DNA of 64,000 bases from Micrasema longulum. Taxonomy: Eukaryota; Arthropoda; Insecta; Trichoptera; Brachycentridae. The stretch is from assembly GCA_022494885.1 (NCBI GenBank), contig JAGVSM010003557.1:248001-312000 (forward strand), written 5' to 3'. How positions within the stretch are numbered: position 1 is the first letter of the stretch; each line of letters starts with the position of its first letter. Positions 1 through 10,800 of the stretch are shown one piece after another. The notes below the pieces were generated by a model that was not told the DNA's origin, ran no database searches, and saw only the letters and a list, made by a program, of their open reading frames with translations. The position numbers and the translations under genes are program-made.

Positions 1-527
1 TCATTAAAATAAATAAAATAAAATACTTAAACTCATTAAAATACTTAAACTCATTAAATTAACATTATATCCATTCATTAGTTAACCCATAGAAAATTTG
101 TCGATAATGATCCTTAAGATAAAAATAACTTTTTTTAATTTACTTACATATAACTTTGAATTATGTATCCTTACCTCTGTTCTGTATAAATACATTTAAC
201 TTTTTAATAAAGATACTAGTCTCGAAGATGTCGCGAAAGCGATGAAACCGGTCACTGGATATTCCAAATTTGTGGATTAAAGTATCACTCGTGTTTTATT
301 TATATAATAAATTACAATTAACTTCCATCAAGAATTTTCACTTACAAACTTAAATGTTTTTATTGGTAAAAGCAATATCTTCCACCCAACCAAAAAACAG
401 ACAGAAAAGTTGGTCGAAAAATTGTACTAAAAAACGAAAATATATACATATACAAATATATACATGTGTAGGTATATTATATACATATATTTGTATGTAT
501 ATAATTATCATTTATTATATACCTAAA
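1..527. other. AT-rich intergenic stretch, no gene seen
   Basis: No convincing coding sequence. The short reading frame around 354-593 is AT-rich low-complexity sequence running into the SINE. Positions about 215-285 carry a fragment of a dispersed repeat (GAAACCGGTCACTGG followed by ATTCCAAATTTGTG). A diverged relative lies at 34845-34880, where CTAGTTACTGG precedes the same ATTCCAAATTTGTG. A TATACA-rich microsatellite-like run lies at about 440-510. Confidence 0.5.
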
Positions 528-702
528 CGGAAAATTTGCGATCTTATGATTTACCCAAATATCAATTTTGGGACCATTTTCTTTTCGTCGTAAATAAACG
601 TGTTAGAAAATAAGAAACAAGTTGTGGTAGAGCGGGGTTTGAACCTCGGACCTCCCGATCCGGAGTCCGCGACACTTCCAACGAGACTACAATCCGATAT
701 TA
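528..702 (-). repeat. tRNA-derived SINE copy 1
   Basis: Read on the minus strand, positions 702-622 resemble a degenerate tRNA with a B-box-like GGTTCAAACC block (about + 636-646), followed by a tail containing GGTAAATCATAAGA-type sequence (about 535-555). The same order, tRNA-like head then that tail, recurs at 25638-25800, 33880-34023 and 57888-58075. This marks a tRNA-derived SINE family rather than a functional tRNA gene. No cloverleaf was folded. Confidence 0.65.
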
Positions 703-769
703 TATTATAATTTTCATTTTACAAACAATAAAAACTTATCAACTATATTTTGAGTTTCTCCAAATTTTT

Positions 770-1235
770 GTAGACAAGGACTGGATTTAACTCCCTGGGA
801 AGCTGTTAATATTAACATATTACAACAGAGATGAAGAACATTTTAGAGAAGGTAATATAGAAGTCTAAGCATCTACAGGGCTTATGACCTGTCAATGGCT
901 GGTTTAAGTAGCCCCTTTACATACTGTGTAACATTCACTATTGAAAAACAAAAGTTTCAGGCGTTGCCTAGTATGCAGGTGAAATAATTCAATCAGATGA
1001 ATATCACCCGAATAAATAAAGATTTCAGCTCTTTAACTTCAAAAACATCAACAGATGGAAGAATTGAAGGATTATAGATGTTCAAATATGGGCAGAATGG
1101 TGAATGTTACACAGTGTGTAAAGTGGCCACTCAAACCAGCCAATGACAGGTCATAAGCCCTGTAGATGCCTAGACTTCTATATTACCTTCTCTAAAATAT
1201 CTTTCATCTCCGTTGTAATATGTCAATAATAACTT
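770..1235. mobile_element. Foldback/MITE family A, copy with both arms
   Basis: Two inverted arms of about 110-150 bp (about 776-945 and 1105-1235) share blocks such as GGGCTTATGACCTGTC / GACAGGTCATAAGCCC and CCAGCCAATG. The central part contains CAGATGAAT and TTTCAGCTCTTT motifs. Other copies or fragments lie near 3889, 23376, 29432, 29880, 41600, 43985 and 50840. It has no coding capacity, consistent with a non-autonomous inverted-repeat DNA element. Confidence 0.7.
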
Positions 1236-1587
1236 AGTTATTTTATTGAATAGTGTGAATAGGTTGCCAATCTGTTGACGAAGTATTTTCTTAAAGAATT
1301 TGACAATTTAAATAACGTCAGTCGACAATAAACTTATCTCAACAGCGTACAACTGTACAGGAATTTTTTTTACAAACTCTAAAGGTCGTCTTAAAAAACT
1401 TTAACAAAAACTAGGGAAAATTTTTATAAAATGTTGTTGTTGCATGATTTATACGACAAGATTCTCGATTGGCCGTGAAATCTACTCTGTCTTTTAGAAG
1501 CTAAACAAGATAACCGAATTCTTATATTTCTTCATTTACTATATTTGGAAACATGATTAGAAAAAGGAATTTGATGTCGCCACGATC

Positions 1588-2007
1588 ATATGAACGTAGT
1601 AATGCAGAAAGCAGCCAGCCATAGAAAAGTGAAACTGAGATAATAGCGCCTTTGAATAATCAAATCTACACAACAGTTGGAATCTTTTTGAATCAAACAA
1701 ATGATAAACAATGAATACTTAGTTTTCTTTATATTACAAACAACAATCAAATTATGCAATTGACCAGTTTTATTAATTTTTAAAGTACGGTTAGATTTTT
1801 CTAGTGCTGTGGGTGTTTTCTAAATTGAGAAATCAAATTTTGTGATCGACACTTTTTTTAGAAGGTGATTATTACAGTTTTTTGTATGAAAGCGGTCTGG
1901 CTGGTTTTAGCAGAACATAGAATTGACCTTACTGCACCCGATAACACCAATATCTTATTTTTTCAAAATTGTGGACTGGCTGCTTTCTGCATAACTACGT
2001 TCATATA
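1588..2007. mobile_element. Foldback element with about 35-bp inverted ends
   Basis: The ends are inverted copies of each other: ATATGAACGTAGTAATGCAG at 1588 and CTGCATAACTACGTTCATAT at 2007, both followed inward by a GAAAGCAGCCAG-type block. The interior is non-coding and AT-rich. No target duplication was resolved. Confidence 0.6.
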
Positions 2008-2358
2008 ACGTCAGTGTTTCAACAGCAAACAGCTACAGTCGTATGACAATTTGTTATTCCCACCTTAAAAAATGCATAATGTTAAAATACAATATTTTTT
2101 CTAACTTTAATGTATACGATTATTGTATTTAATTTATTCGAAGTTGTAAAACACAGTTTGGTCACAATATCCCAGGTGTATTTTTTTTTTGCTTTTGGTG
2201 ACACTGTCTTTCCTGACACGCATTTTGTACGGCGCCATCTTGTTACTACGAGTAATATTGTCACAGACGTATGGATTTTACTCCGGAGACTGTTTTATTT
2301 TTAAAAGTTACCTTTATTTACATTTTTTTTAAAACTAACTCTTTATATCAGTTCTAAT

Positions 2359-2507
2359 CTCAGAGTAATAATGCGTAACCTAGAGAAAAGCCCTATCACT
2401 ATGTTTCATAGAACGAAAGCGATGTTGGTTTGTTGGCTAGCAACCAATTGGTAGCCATTTTGTTTTATTTGACAACATAAACATAACAGTTCGATCAGAT
2501 GCTTTTA
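2359..2507. mobile_element. Fragment of the P-element-like repeat found at 58961-59912
   Basis: This starts with CTCAGAGTAATAATGCGTAA and continues colinear with the 5' end of the element at 58961, including GCGATGTTGGTTTGTTGG and AACATAACAGTTCGATC. It is truncated where it meets the AT microsatellite at about 2509. Confidence 0.65.
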
Positions 2508-2508
2508 T

Positions 2509-2510
2509 AA

Positions 2511-2565
<55 letters not shown>
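2509..2565. repeat. (AT)n microsatellite
   Basis: About 55 bases of nearly pure AT dinucleotide repeat. It abuts the truncated end of the P-like fragment. Confidence 0.9.
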
Positions 2566-2568
<3 letters not shown>

Positions 2569-2739
2569 TTGGATAATTTATATAGCGTCGTTAGTGTAAA
2601 ATATTCTTTGTTTATATGTTAATAATTTCATTTCATTTACCATCGACTTTACCCTCGTGTATCTGTTTTTTTTTCAAAATGATTCTAAAGGCTTTTATTT
2701 TTTATTTTGTAATACAGTTAGTTTATCTATGTTTTCTTT

Positions 2740-3510
2740 GTTTGATAAAAATAAAATGCTACTGCAGTAGTTAACGTGTGGTTCAATAATTCCTTTGTAA
2801 ATAGTTTTGCAAGAGTCCTTATCAATAAATCTTCTGATCCTTCCCAAATTGATATTTTTTTGCAATCTTATTTATTACCATCTTAGCGTTTTGGTGAAAT
2901 GTAAGTTTTGAATCCAACATTACACCTAAATATTTAATTTCAGTGACTTCATTAAGTTTTTCATTTTCTATTACAATTGATGGTGTAATTTCTATTCTTT
3001 TGTTTCCTATATTCATATATTTAGTTTTGTTAACATTTAATTTTAATTTATTAATTTTTAGCCACATTGATACATTATTAAGATCATGATTTAGTCTGTC
3101 CATAATTGTTTTATAATTTTCTCCCGATATATATATTAAGGCATCGTCTGCAAAGAGTCTTATTTTTGAATATTTTAATGTTTCGACAATATCATTAATG
3201 TATATAATAAACAAAACCGGTCCGAGAACCGATCCTTGTGGTACTCCCAATGAAATTTTGAGGGGCTCGGAAATTTCATCATTCACCTTCGTTATTTGGT
3301 ATCTATCGCCAAGGTACTCTTCAAACCATTTTATAGTTTTTCCTTTTATTCCTATTTTTTTCAATTTTTTAATTATTATTTCTCGGTCTATTGTTTCGAA
3401 GGCTCTTTTAAAATAAAAAAAAAACTGCAATTACGAACATGTTCTTATCGGTTTCCTCTTTCCAATCTTCTAAAACCAAGTTAATAGCCATTTCACAAGA
3501 TTGATTGATT
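2740..3510 (-). mobile_element. Jockey/CR1-like LINE reverse transcriptase remnant
   Basis: The minus strand encodes an RT fragment with the fingers/palm block KRAFETIDRE, the LGVPQGSVLGPVLF motif, the catalytic FADDALIY box and a downstream KYLGVMLDSKLTFH motif. The open part is 2822-3430. Recognisable RT sequence continues upstream to about 3510 after a shift at the poly-A tract near 3415, and downstream to about 2740 in another frame (a KTIYKGIIEPHVNYCSSI-type block). The endonuclease and 5' region are missing, so it is a dead 5'-truncated copy. Confidence 0.85.
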
Positions 3511-3888
3511 GGTTATTATATTGTATCTTTGTAAAGTCAGCCGATACTTAATATAACACTCAACTGTATTCCTACTAATATTGCCACATTAATTATTCAC
3601 ATACTTAATAACCTACAGTTAATCAATAAAGCCTGATTACTCGTTTTGTAGTCAACATTGTTCAAAAATATCAATTTATTAATTATTGACCAGTTGCACC
3701 TTTAACATTATTTACATAAAAAGGCTGTAAAGATTTGTAAACACTCAAAATGTTTTTGACCAAATCTACTGATCTCAGAAGAAGTGTAAAAAATGAATAT
3801 TTTAATCGAGCGCTTTTTAGTGGATGAATCGTGAACAAAAAATATCAATAAATGTTTTAGCTCTTTTACCTGACAATATTCGAAAGGT
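3511..3888. other. Intergenic AT-rich sequence, nothing recognised
   Basis: No reading frame, RNA or repeat signature could be recognised here. Confidence 0.4.
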
Positions 3889-3988
3889 AAAAGAATTGAA
3901 GAAATATAGATGTTTAAGCACAGGCAGAATGGTAAATGTTACAATATTATGTGTGTAAAGTTATCATTTTAAACCAGCCAATGATTTA
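3889..3988. repeat. Foldback family A fragment
   Basis: It contains the family A blocks GGCAGAATGGTAAATGTTAC and AAACCAGCCAATGA, matching the second half of the 770-1235 copy. Confidence 0.55.
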
Positions 3989-4112
3989 TATTTCAATTTT
4001 ATTTATTCGTATATATTATGTACATTTCAAAATAAAGTATTTTAATGCATACATACAGGAATTAAAAATAAAAAAAAGCAAATAAAATTAGGCATATAAT
4101 AGAACACGTAGG

Positions 4113-4875
4113 CATAGAATTAAGAATAGTCCAGAATCAGAGCGAAGAATCATATTTGAATACATCGGATTGTGTCAAAAAAAAAACCCACTTTCGCCGC
4201 GCGCATGCGTGACGTCGTCGCGTAATGTTGCCAGATCGTGAAAAATATAATCATAACACAATTGTAAGATTTTTTTAAAAAGTAATTTGTTAATTTCTCT
4301 AATTTTTTTATTGTACACGCCTAAACATTGACACAACAGAGTTTCGAGATGAGTCATTTAATAAGAGTAATTTAATTCATTTACTTTGAACTTTAAAGCT
4401 AAAACAAATTGTATTTTAGGTAGATAAAACGGATATTTTTATGTCATGTTAATTAATATTTTATGTTTTAAAGATAATGTCGGTCAAATGTCCACCGCGA
4501 CGCTTTTTTATCCGAGAGGTCCAATTTTCATTAGTTCTCTCATGAGATGAGCAAAGTAGCGTAAAAAAATTTACTACCCTGGCAACATTTGTTAGCAAAA
4601 TGCCCATTTTGTTTTCTTTCACAATCTGACAGAAGTAATGCATTTGCTACTAACACATGAAATGTGATTTCATCCTGTTTCTTTAAGATCCCAGCGGAAT
4701 TTCTACACTTTAAAACTACTCAACACGGCATGGTTGAATTCAAATCTGGGGTTGCGTGCTGAGCGACGTCTACAAAGAAACTAATGTGTCAAAACGTAAA
4801 ACTACTCCTTTGAGTAGTTTAGTCGCCTTCTGTTTGATGCGCGTATGCGGTTTCTGAACTATTCTTAATTCTATG
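4113..4875. mobile_element. Foldback element B, left copy of an opposed pair
   Basis: Bounded by inverted ends CATAGAATTAAGAATAGTCC (4113) and GGACTATTC-like TTCTTAATTCTATG (4875). The whole interior reappears in reverse orientation at 5481-6284, including the blocks around 4480-4500 (CGGTCAAATGTCC), 4650-4680 (CATGAAATGTGATTTCAT) and 4760-4790 (GACGTCTACAAAGAAACTA). It is about 763 bp and non-coding. It could be one of two copies of a MITE or one arm of a giant foldback. Confidence 0.7.
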
Positions 4876-5480
4876 CTCAGGTATACATAATATCTTGAGA
4901 AAAATATGTTTAAAAAAATAAGAGAATCTTGCAACGAAAAACCTCTTGAGAGACATAAAAAATATTCGTGGTAAAGTAATTTTGTTTAACATAGATATAG
5001 CCCTTCCAACAGGCATAACCTTTGGCAAATTGGTCCTGCATATTGTACTGATAATCCCATTCAGTAATAAATCAGAATGACTTATCACAAGAGGTAATAA
5101 CAAATATGATAAGAAAAGTACCTACAGGCATATAAGAAGGATAATTAATAATAACAGGACATAAAATGGCGTGAAACGAAAGATTTGCTGATGTCCATCA
5201 ACAGTCCCTTAGTCCGCCTTCTCTCGAATGAGTTTTCTCTTTACCAAACAAACGCGGAGAAGTTTCCATAAAGGTCCACTACCGAAATCCTCCCTCCCTA
5301 ACGCTACTCAGATAACCGATAATGAAATAAAAATAAGATCAATAATAAACCATTGAATTTCCATATTCCATCTCTAAATGGTTAAAAGATCCGTCACATA
5401 AAAGAAGTTTATTTTGTAATTTCATTTTCATTACCTAATTGATTTATCAATCTGCTTTACTGTTAAAATAATGTTTTTGG
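4876..5480. other. Spacer between the two opposed element-B copies
   Basis: About 600 bp of AT-rich sequence with no reading frame of interest; no similarity to the flanking arms was noticed. Confidence 0.4.
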
Positions 5481-6284
5481 CGTAGAATTAAGAATAGTCC
5501 AGAAACCGCATACGCACATCAAACAGAAGGCGACTAAAATACTCATAAATGAGTAGGTTTACGTTTTGACCCACTAGTTTCTTTGTAGACGTCGCTCAGT
5601 ACGCAACTCCTGATTTGAATTCAACTATGCCGTGTTGTGTCCTTTTAAAGTGTAGAAATACTGTTATGATCTTAAAGAAACAGGATGCAATCACATTTCA
5701 TGTGTAATTAGCAAATGAATGTTTATGTAACAAATGCATTACTGAAAAAATTAATTATTTTTCCATCTGTCAGATTGTTGAAGAAATAAAATGAACATTT
5801 CGTTAGTGTTGTCAGGGTAGTAAATTTTTTTACCCTACTTTGCTCATATAATGAGAGTACTAATGAAAATTGGATCTCAGATTAAACAACTCTATCGTAG
5901 ACATTTGACCGACATTATCTTTAAAACATCAAATATCATTTAACATGATATAAAATATCCGTTTAATTTAAAATTAAATTTGTTTTATATTTTAAGTTTA
6001 AAGTTCATTCATTCAATTACTCTTATTAAATGTCCCTTTACTTATCTACTCTGTTGTGTCAATCAATATTTCCGCGTGCACAATAAAATTTTACAGAAAT
6101 TAAGAGATTGCTTTTTTTACCTTACATTTGTGTTATAATTATATTTTTTCCCACCGTGCAACATTGCGTAGCGGCATCACGAATGCGCGCGGCGAAAATG
6201 AGGCATAGTGGGGGAATTATTGGACACAGTCCGATGTATTCAAATATGATTCTACGCTCCTTCTGGACTATTCTTAATTCTATG
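5481..6284. mobile_element. Foldback element B, right (inverted) copy
   Basis: It begins GTAGAATTAAGAATAGTCCA and ends TTCTTAATTCTATG. It is the reverse complement of 4113-4875 apart from indels: GACGTCGCTCAG lies at about 5590 and CATTTGACCGACATTATC at about 5905. No coding potential. Confidence 0.7.
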
Positions 6285-7189
6285 GCTTTTGGTTTCTGCC
6301 ATAAATAAAAATTGTAAGTAGGTACCCCATACAAAGAAAGTAAAAGTAAGATAAATATTATTTTTACATAAAGCCTGGTTATTGATTTAATAAATTGAAT
6401 GTATTACAAACAGTGAACATTTTCAGTGTTGTTGTAAATCAATATAATGATTTCTTTCAATAACATTAAGTAGTAAAAACCACCATTAACATTTCCTTTC
6501 CTTTTTAATCCATTATAATAAACAATATTGTGGGGAATGGTGGTGCTTCGATTAAACTGAATAACAAACGATAGCAAAATGATACATGGAAACAAAGCTA
6601 CAGTTGAAATAAAAAATGACTCCATTTTGAAAGTGGATATTCGCGGACCTAAAATTTTAAGCTTCGTGATGGGAATTAGAAATTATGAAAACAACGGTAG
6701 AACTTTGAAATCCCTCGGATTAAAATCAAAATTAATGTTTTTTATATTCAGTATAGTAACGATAGTCTCATTTGTGATACCAGTACAGCAAACGTTACAA
6801 AAAAGTGACATAAAAATTGATTCGTATATTTTGTTATTCAATTTGTTCATTCAATCGGCTTATTTGTTTTATAGATGGATCCAAATAATTTTCAAACAGA
6901 ATCCACTCATTTTTAAGACTATCTATAAGTTTGATAAAGTTGAAACAGCTTACAGCGGCAATGGAAATTATAACAGAATAAACAAAATGATCATAATTTA
7001 TTTTACATGCTCGTCCATTATTTCCTTATTAATAATTATATTTGAGGTCACCTTCGATAGTTTTGATTTTCTGTGGGCGTTTTACTTGCAATTGAGATTC
7101 ACAATAGTAATTCATCAACTGTCCACAATTATAATAATACTGTTTTCTCAATTGACATTTCTGAACACAGCTCTCGGTGACATATTCTA

Positions 7190-7541
7190 TGGCGATGCGT
7201 GAGCTGGTTCTCGGCAGTAGGTATATAAAATTTTGCAAATGTCACAGCGCAAATGGATGCAAGGAAATGGAGTGAATAGACTGACCTTTTTAGTTGATTT
7301 TCTTGTTTTCTCCAAACTTAGCTGAGGCGGCGATAAGGCGGAGCGAGCGGCGAAACTTTCAATCGAACATGCACTTCGATTGCGGTCAAATCGGACACTG
7401 ACCCCAGGTGGCAAAATCATCAACTCAATAGTTATTAGAACTATAAAGGTGCAAAAGGGACAGGATTCAAGTGGGCGAGAGAAAAGGAGACAGGCATAGG
7501 AATTTATTTACGCTGTGACACATTTTCAATCGGCCTAACCA
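7190..7541 (-). repeat. BEL element 3' LTR
   Basis: A 352-bp direct repeat of 13266-13618. A hand comparison gives about 8 substitutions and one 1-bp indel between the two LTRs, roughly 2% divergence. The insertion is therefore fairly young but not brand new. Confidence 0.95.
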
Positions 7542-7850
7542 TGCCCCCCAGCTTGACAGAACGCAGTCCTTTCAAAAAAAAACAACAACAAAAAAAACTG
7601 TATGTTTATATACGCGATAAGGAAAGAAAAAAAACAAACTATAAATTACATATAAACATATCATGGAATATCTTTTCCATTTTTAGATTAACACCTGATT
7701 AGGCAGGTGATAGAGCGTTTGAGCGACGAAAGGACGCATTCAAATAATCCTAACTATGTTGTAATGACAACAAGCTAAATTAACACAAAGAGCGAAAACT
7801 AACTAAATTTTTAAATTAATTATAAGTAAGTGGACTGTATTTTTAATGTT
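7542..7850. other. BEL 3' untranslated segment and polypurine tract
   Basis: A non-coding stretch between the Pol stop and the 3' LTR of the element. The polypurine tract is at 7542-7552, read on the minus strand. Confidence 0.7.
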
Positions 7851-10800
7851 TTATTGATTAGGCAAAGGGCAAACCTTTACGACAGGACGCCTATATATGC
7901 CTGTTTTTGTTCGGACATTTACTACTCTAACTACACCGTCACTTCCAGGAAAAATGTCTTCGATTATCCCAAGCGGCCAAATGAATGGTGGACTATTATC
8001 TGATTTAAGTAGAACTACAGTGCCTTTCCGAATGGAATCTGTGTCTGTGTTCCATTTTTGACGCGCTTGAAGAGTATTTAGATACTCTATTTTCCATCTT
8101 TTCCAAAACGATTGAACTAAATGATCGACATATCGTTTTCGATGTAAGAGATTTATTTCCTTAGGGAAAGTGTTTTCAGCGGGTAATGACTTGAGAGGAG
8201 TCAGCGTAAGAAAGTGCGCTGGGGTTAAAGCCAAAGGTTCCGAAGGATCGGAACTTAAACAAGAAAGCGGTCTTGAATTTAAAATTGATTCAATTTGCGC
8301 AAGTACTGTCGACATTTCTTCAAATGTAAGTAGTTGTTTTCCGACCACCCTATTGAGATGGAGTTTGACACATTGGACGTTACTCTCCCAAATTCCTCCA
8401 AAATGAGGGGCGGACGGTGGATTGAATTTCCAATCTATCTGATTTTCTCGTAATTCTGTCGCGAATTTATTATTAAAGTCCCGAGACTCCAGTAGAGTGT
8501 AGACAGAATCGAGATGAGACTTTGCTCCTATGAAATTGGTTCCACAGTCAGAATACATAACCTTTACTGGTCCACGTCGCGATAAAAATCGTTTGAATGC
8601 GTTTATAAACGACTCCGTGCTTAGATCGGAGGCTAGTTCAATATGAACTGCCTTAGTGATTAGACATACAAACAAGCATAAGTATGATTTTACACTGCGT
8701 ACACCTCTTTTCCTCCAAGGTACGATACTTAAAGGACCGGCGTAGTCTACCCCGCAATGGGAAAAGGCCTTGGCCTCATTTACTCTACAGGCGGGTAAGT
8801 CTGCCATTAGCGGAAATTGCGATTTTGGATTTGACTTAAAACAAATATTACATAATTGCACACGTTTGCGTACTATGTTACGCGCTGATAAAATCCAATA
8901 ATTTTGTCGTAAAAGCGATATAAGTAATTGCGGGCCTGTGTGTAGGTATTTACGATGATAATAATCAATCAGAAGATCGACGATGTGACCTCGACTAGGT
9001 AAAATAATCGGATGCCGGCTATCGTAGGGCAAGTCTGATTTTCCCAGCCTACCACCTACTCTTATCAATCCATTCGTATCGATAAAAGCATTTAATTTGC
9101 GGAAAGCGGGCGACCATTTTCTACTTCCTAGTGCCTTTTTGATTTCGTCCGAGAAATGCAAATATTGAAAATCTTTGATAATAGCAGTTTCCGCGAATTG
9201 CATATGAGATATTTCAAATTCAGCGGGTAATTGTTTAATAAAGCGAAATATATAAATTACGATTCTAAGTAATTTAGGCCATGAAGAAATGCGCGAAGCG
9301 AGCGAACATAATAATGTTTGTTTAGGTAGATTAGCGGAAAACGTCATCACTTTAGTTTTCATTTCGGGCGGATTTTCAACTGTACTTGGATCGAACTTAT
9401 TTACCGGCCATTCTTCTACCGGTAAGCGTGCAAAGCTAGGACCTTTGAACCAAAGCGGATGGTCAATTAATTGAGCAGGAGTCAGGCCCCGAGATAAACA
9501 ATCTGCGGGATTGTCTTTTCCAGATATATGGTAAAACTTACATGGAGCTATATTATCTTGGATTATAGTAACCCGATTTGCAATAAATGTCTGCCAACGA
9601 GACGGATGCGAGTGGACCCAGGACAGAGCTACGGTACTGTCGGAAAACGCATAAACATGATTAATTTTGCAGCGGGGTGCGTATGTATCGATAACTACAC
9701 GCATTAATTTTGACAAAATGAAAATTCCAGATAACTCCAGCCTCGCTAACGATATATTACGACATGGAGCAACTCTAGATTTTGCGCAAACTAAACTTAT
9801 TCGGATCTGATTGTCTGAGGGGTTGTAAGCGTGAATGTAAACTACAGCACCGTATGCCTTTTCACTGGCGTCTGCGAATCCTACAACGGAGATAATAGAG
9901 TCCTGTGTAACGCCTACATGTCGTGACAATTGAATATTTTGAAGGAGCGGAAGTTCAGATTCAAAGTTTTCCCATATGGAAATTATATTTTCAGGAGGAC
10001 TATCATCCCAGTCAACTCTGTTTTCCCAAAGGTATTTCATAATTAATTTAGACATAAGAGTCACCGGCGCAACAAAACCCATCAAATCCCAAAAACGAGC
10101 GATCGTGGATAAAATATTTCTTTTTGTGCATTTGCGAGTTTTGTTGTTGACGCTGAAGGTGAAAACATCACTAGCGGGTAGCCATTGTAACCCCAGAATT
10201 TTACAATAGTCTTCTGAGCTGAATTCCACCGTTTCAGAAATGCGATAAGCCTGAGGTATGCTTTTCATCACTTGTGGCGAATTACTGGAGAATTTCACCA
10301 ATTCGAAACCCCCAAAAAGAAATAACCTAATCAGTTGGTTTGAGAGTTCGATAGCCTCGCTCTCATTTAGACAGCTCGTAGCTAAGTCGTCCATATACAA
10401 ATCTCTCTCCGCGACTTGGGCTGCGAGAGGAGCGCGTTCCCGCTCATCTCGAGCCAGCTGACGAATCGTGCGCATGGCGAGATATGGACTGCACCTTAGA
10501 CCAAACGGGACGCGTGTCATTTCGTATAATTGAAGCGGTGCATTTACATCGAAGCGATATAATATTCTCTGGTAACATCGATGATTTTTGTCGACTAATA
10601 TTTGCGAATACATTTTACGGATGTCCGCGCTCAAAGCTATCGGAAACAAACGAAAGTGTAAAATGATTTGAAATAAATCATTCTGTAAATTTTTTCCGGT
10701 ATGCAAAATATCATTTAATGATTTTCCGGACGTGGTACACATGCTAGCGTCCATTACAGCGCGAACCTTCGTCGTTGTTTTATCTTCGCGTACCACTGCG

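Noticed and set aside
622..702. Possible tRNA gene on the minus strand
   Set aside because: A tRNA-like B box is present but the sequence is degenerate and the same head-plus-tail unit recurs at three other sites, so it is a SINE.
2082..2304. Overlapping 60- and 64-codon frames on both strands
   Set aside because: Short, no motif, adjacent to repeats; not supported as a gene.
4819..5103. 94-codon minus-strand reading frame
   Set aside because: It spans the end of foldback element B and the spacer; no domain and no splice context.
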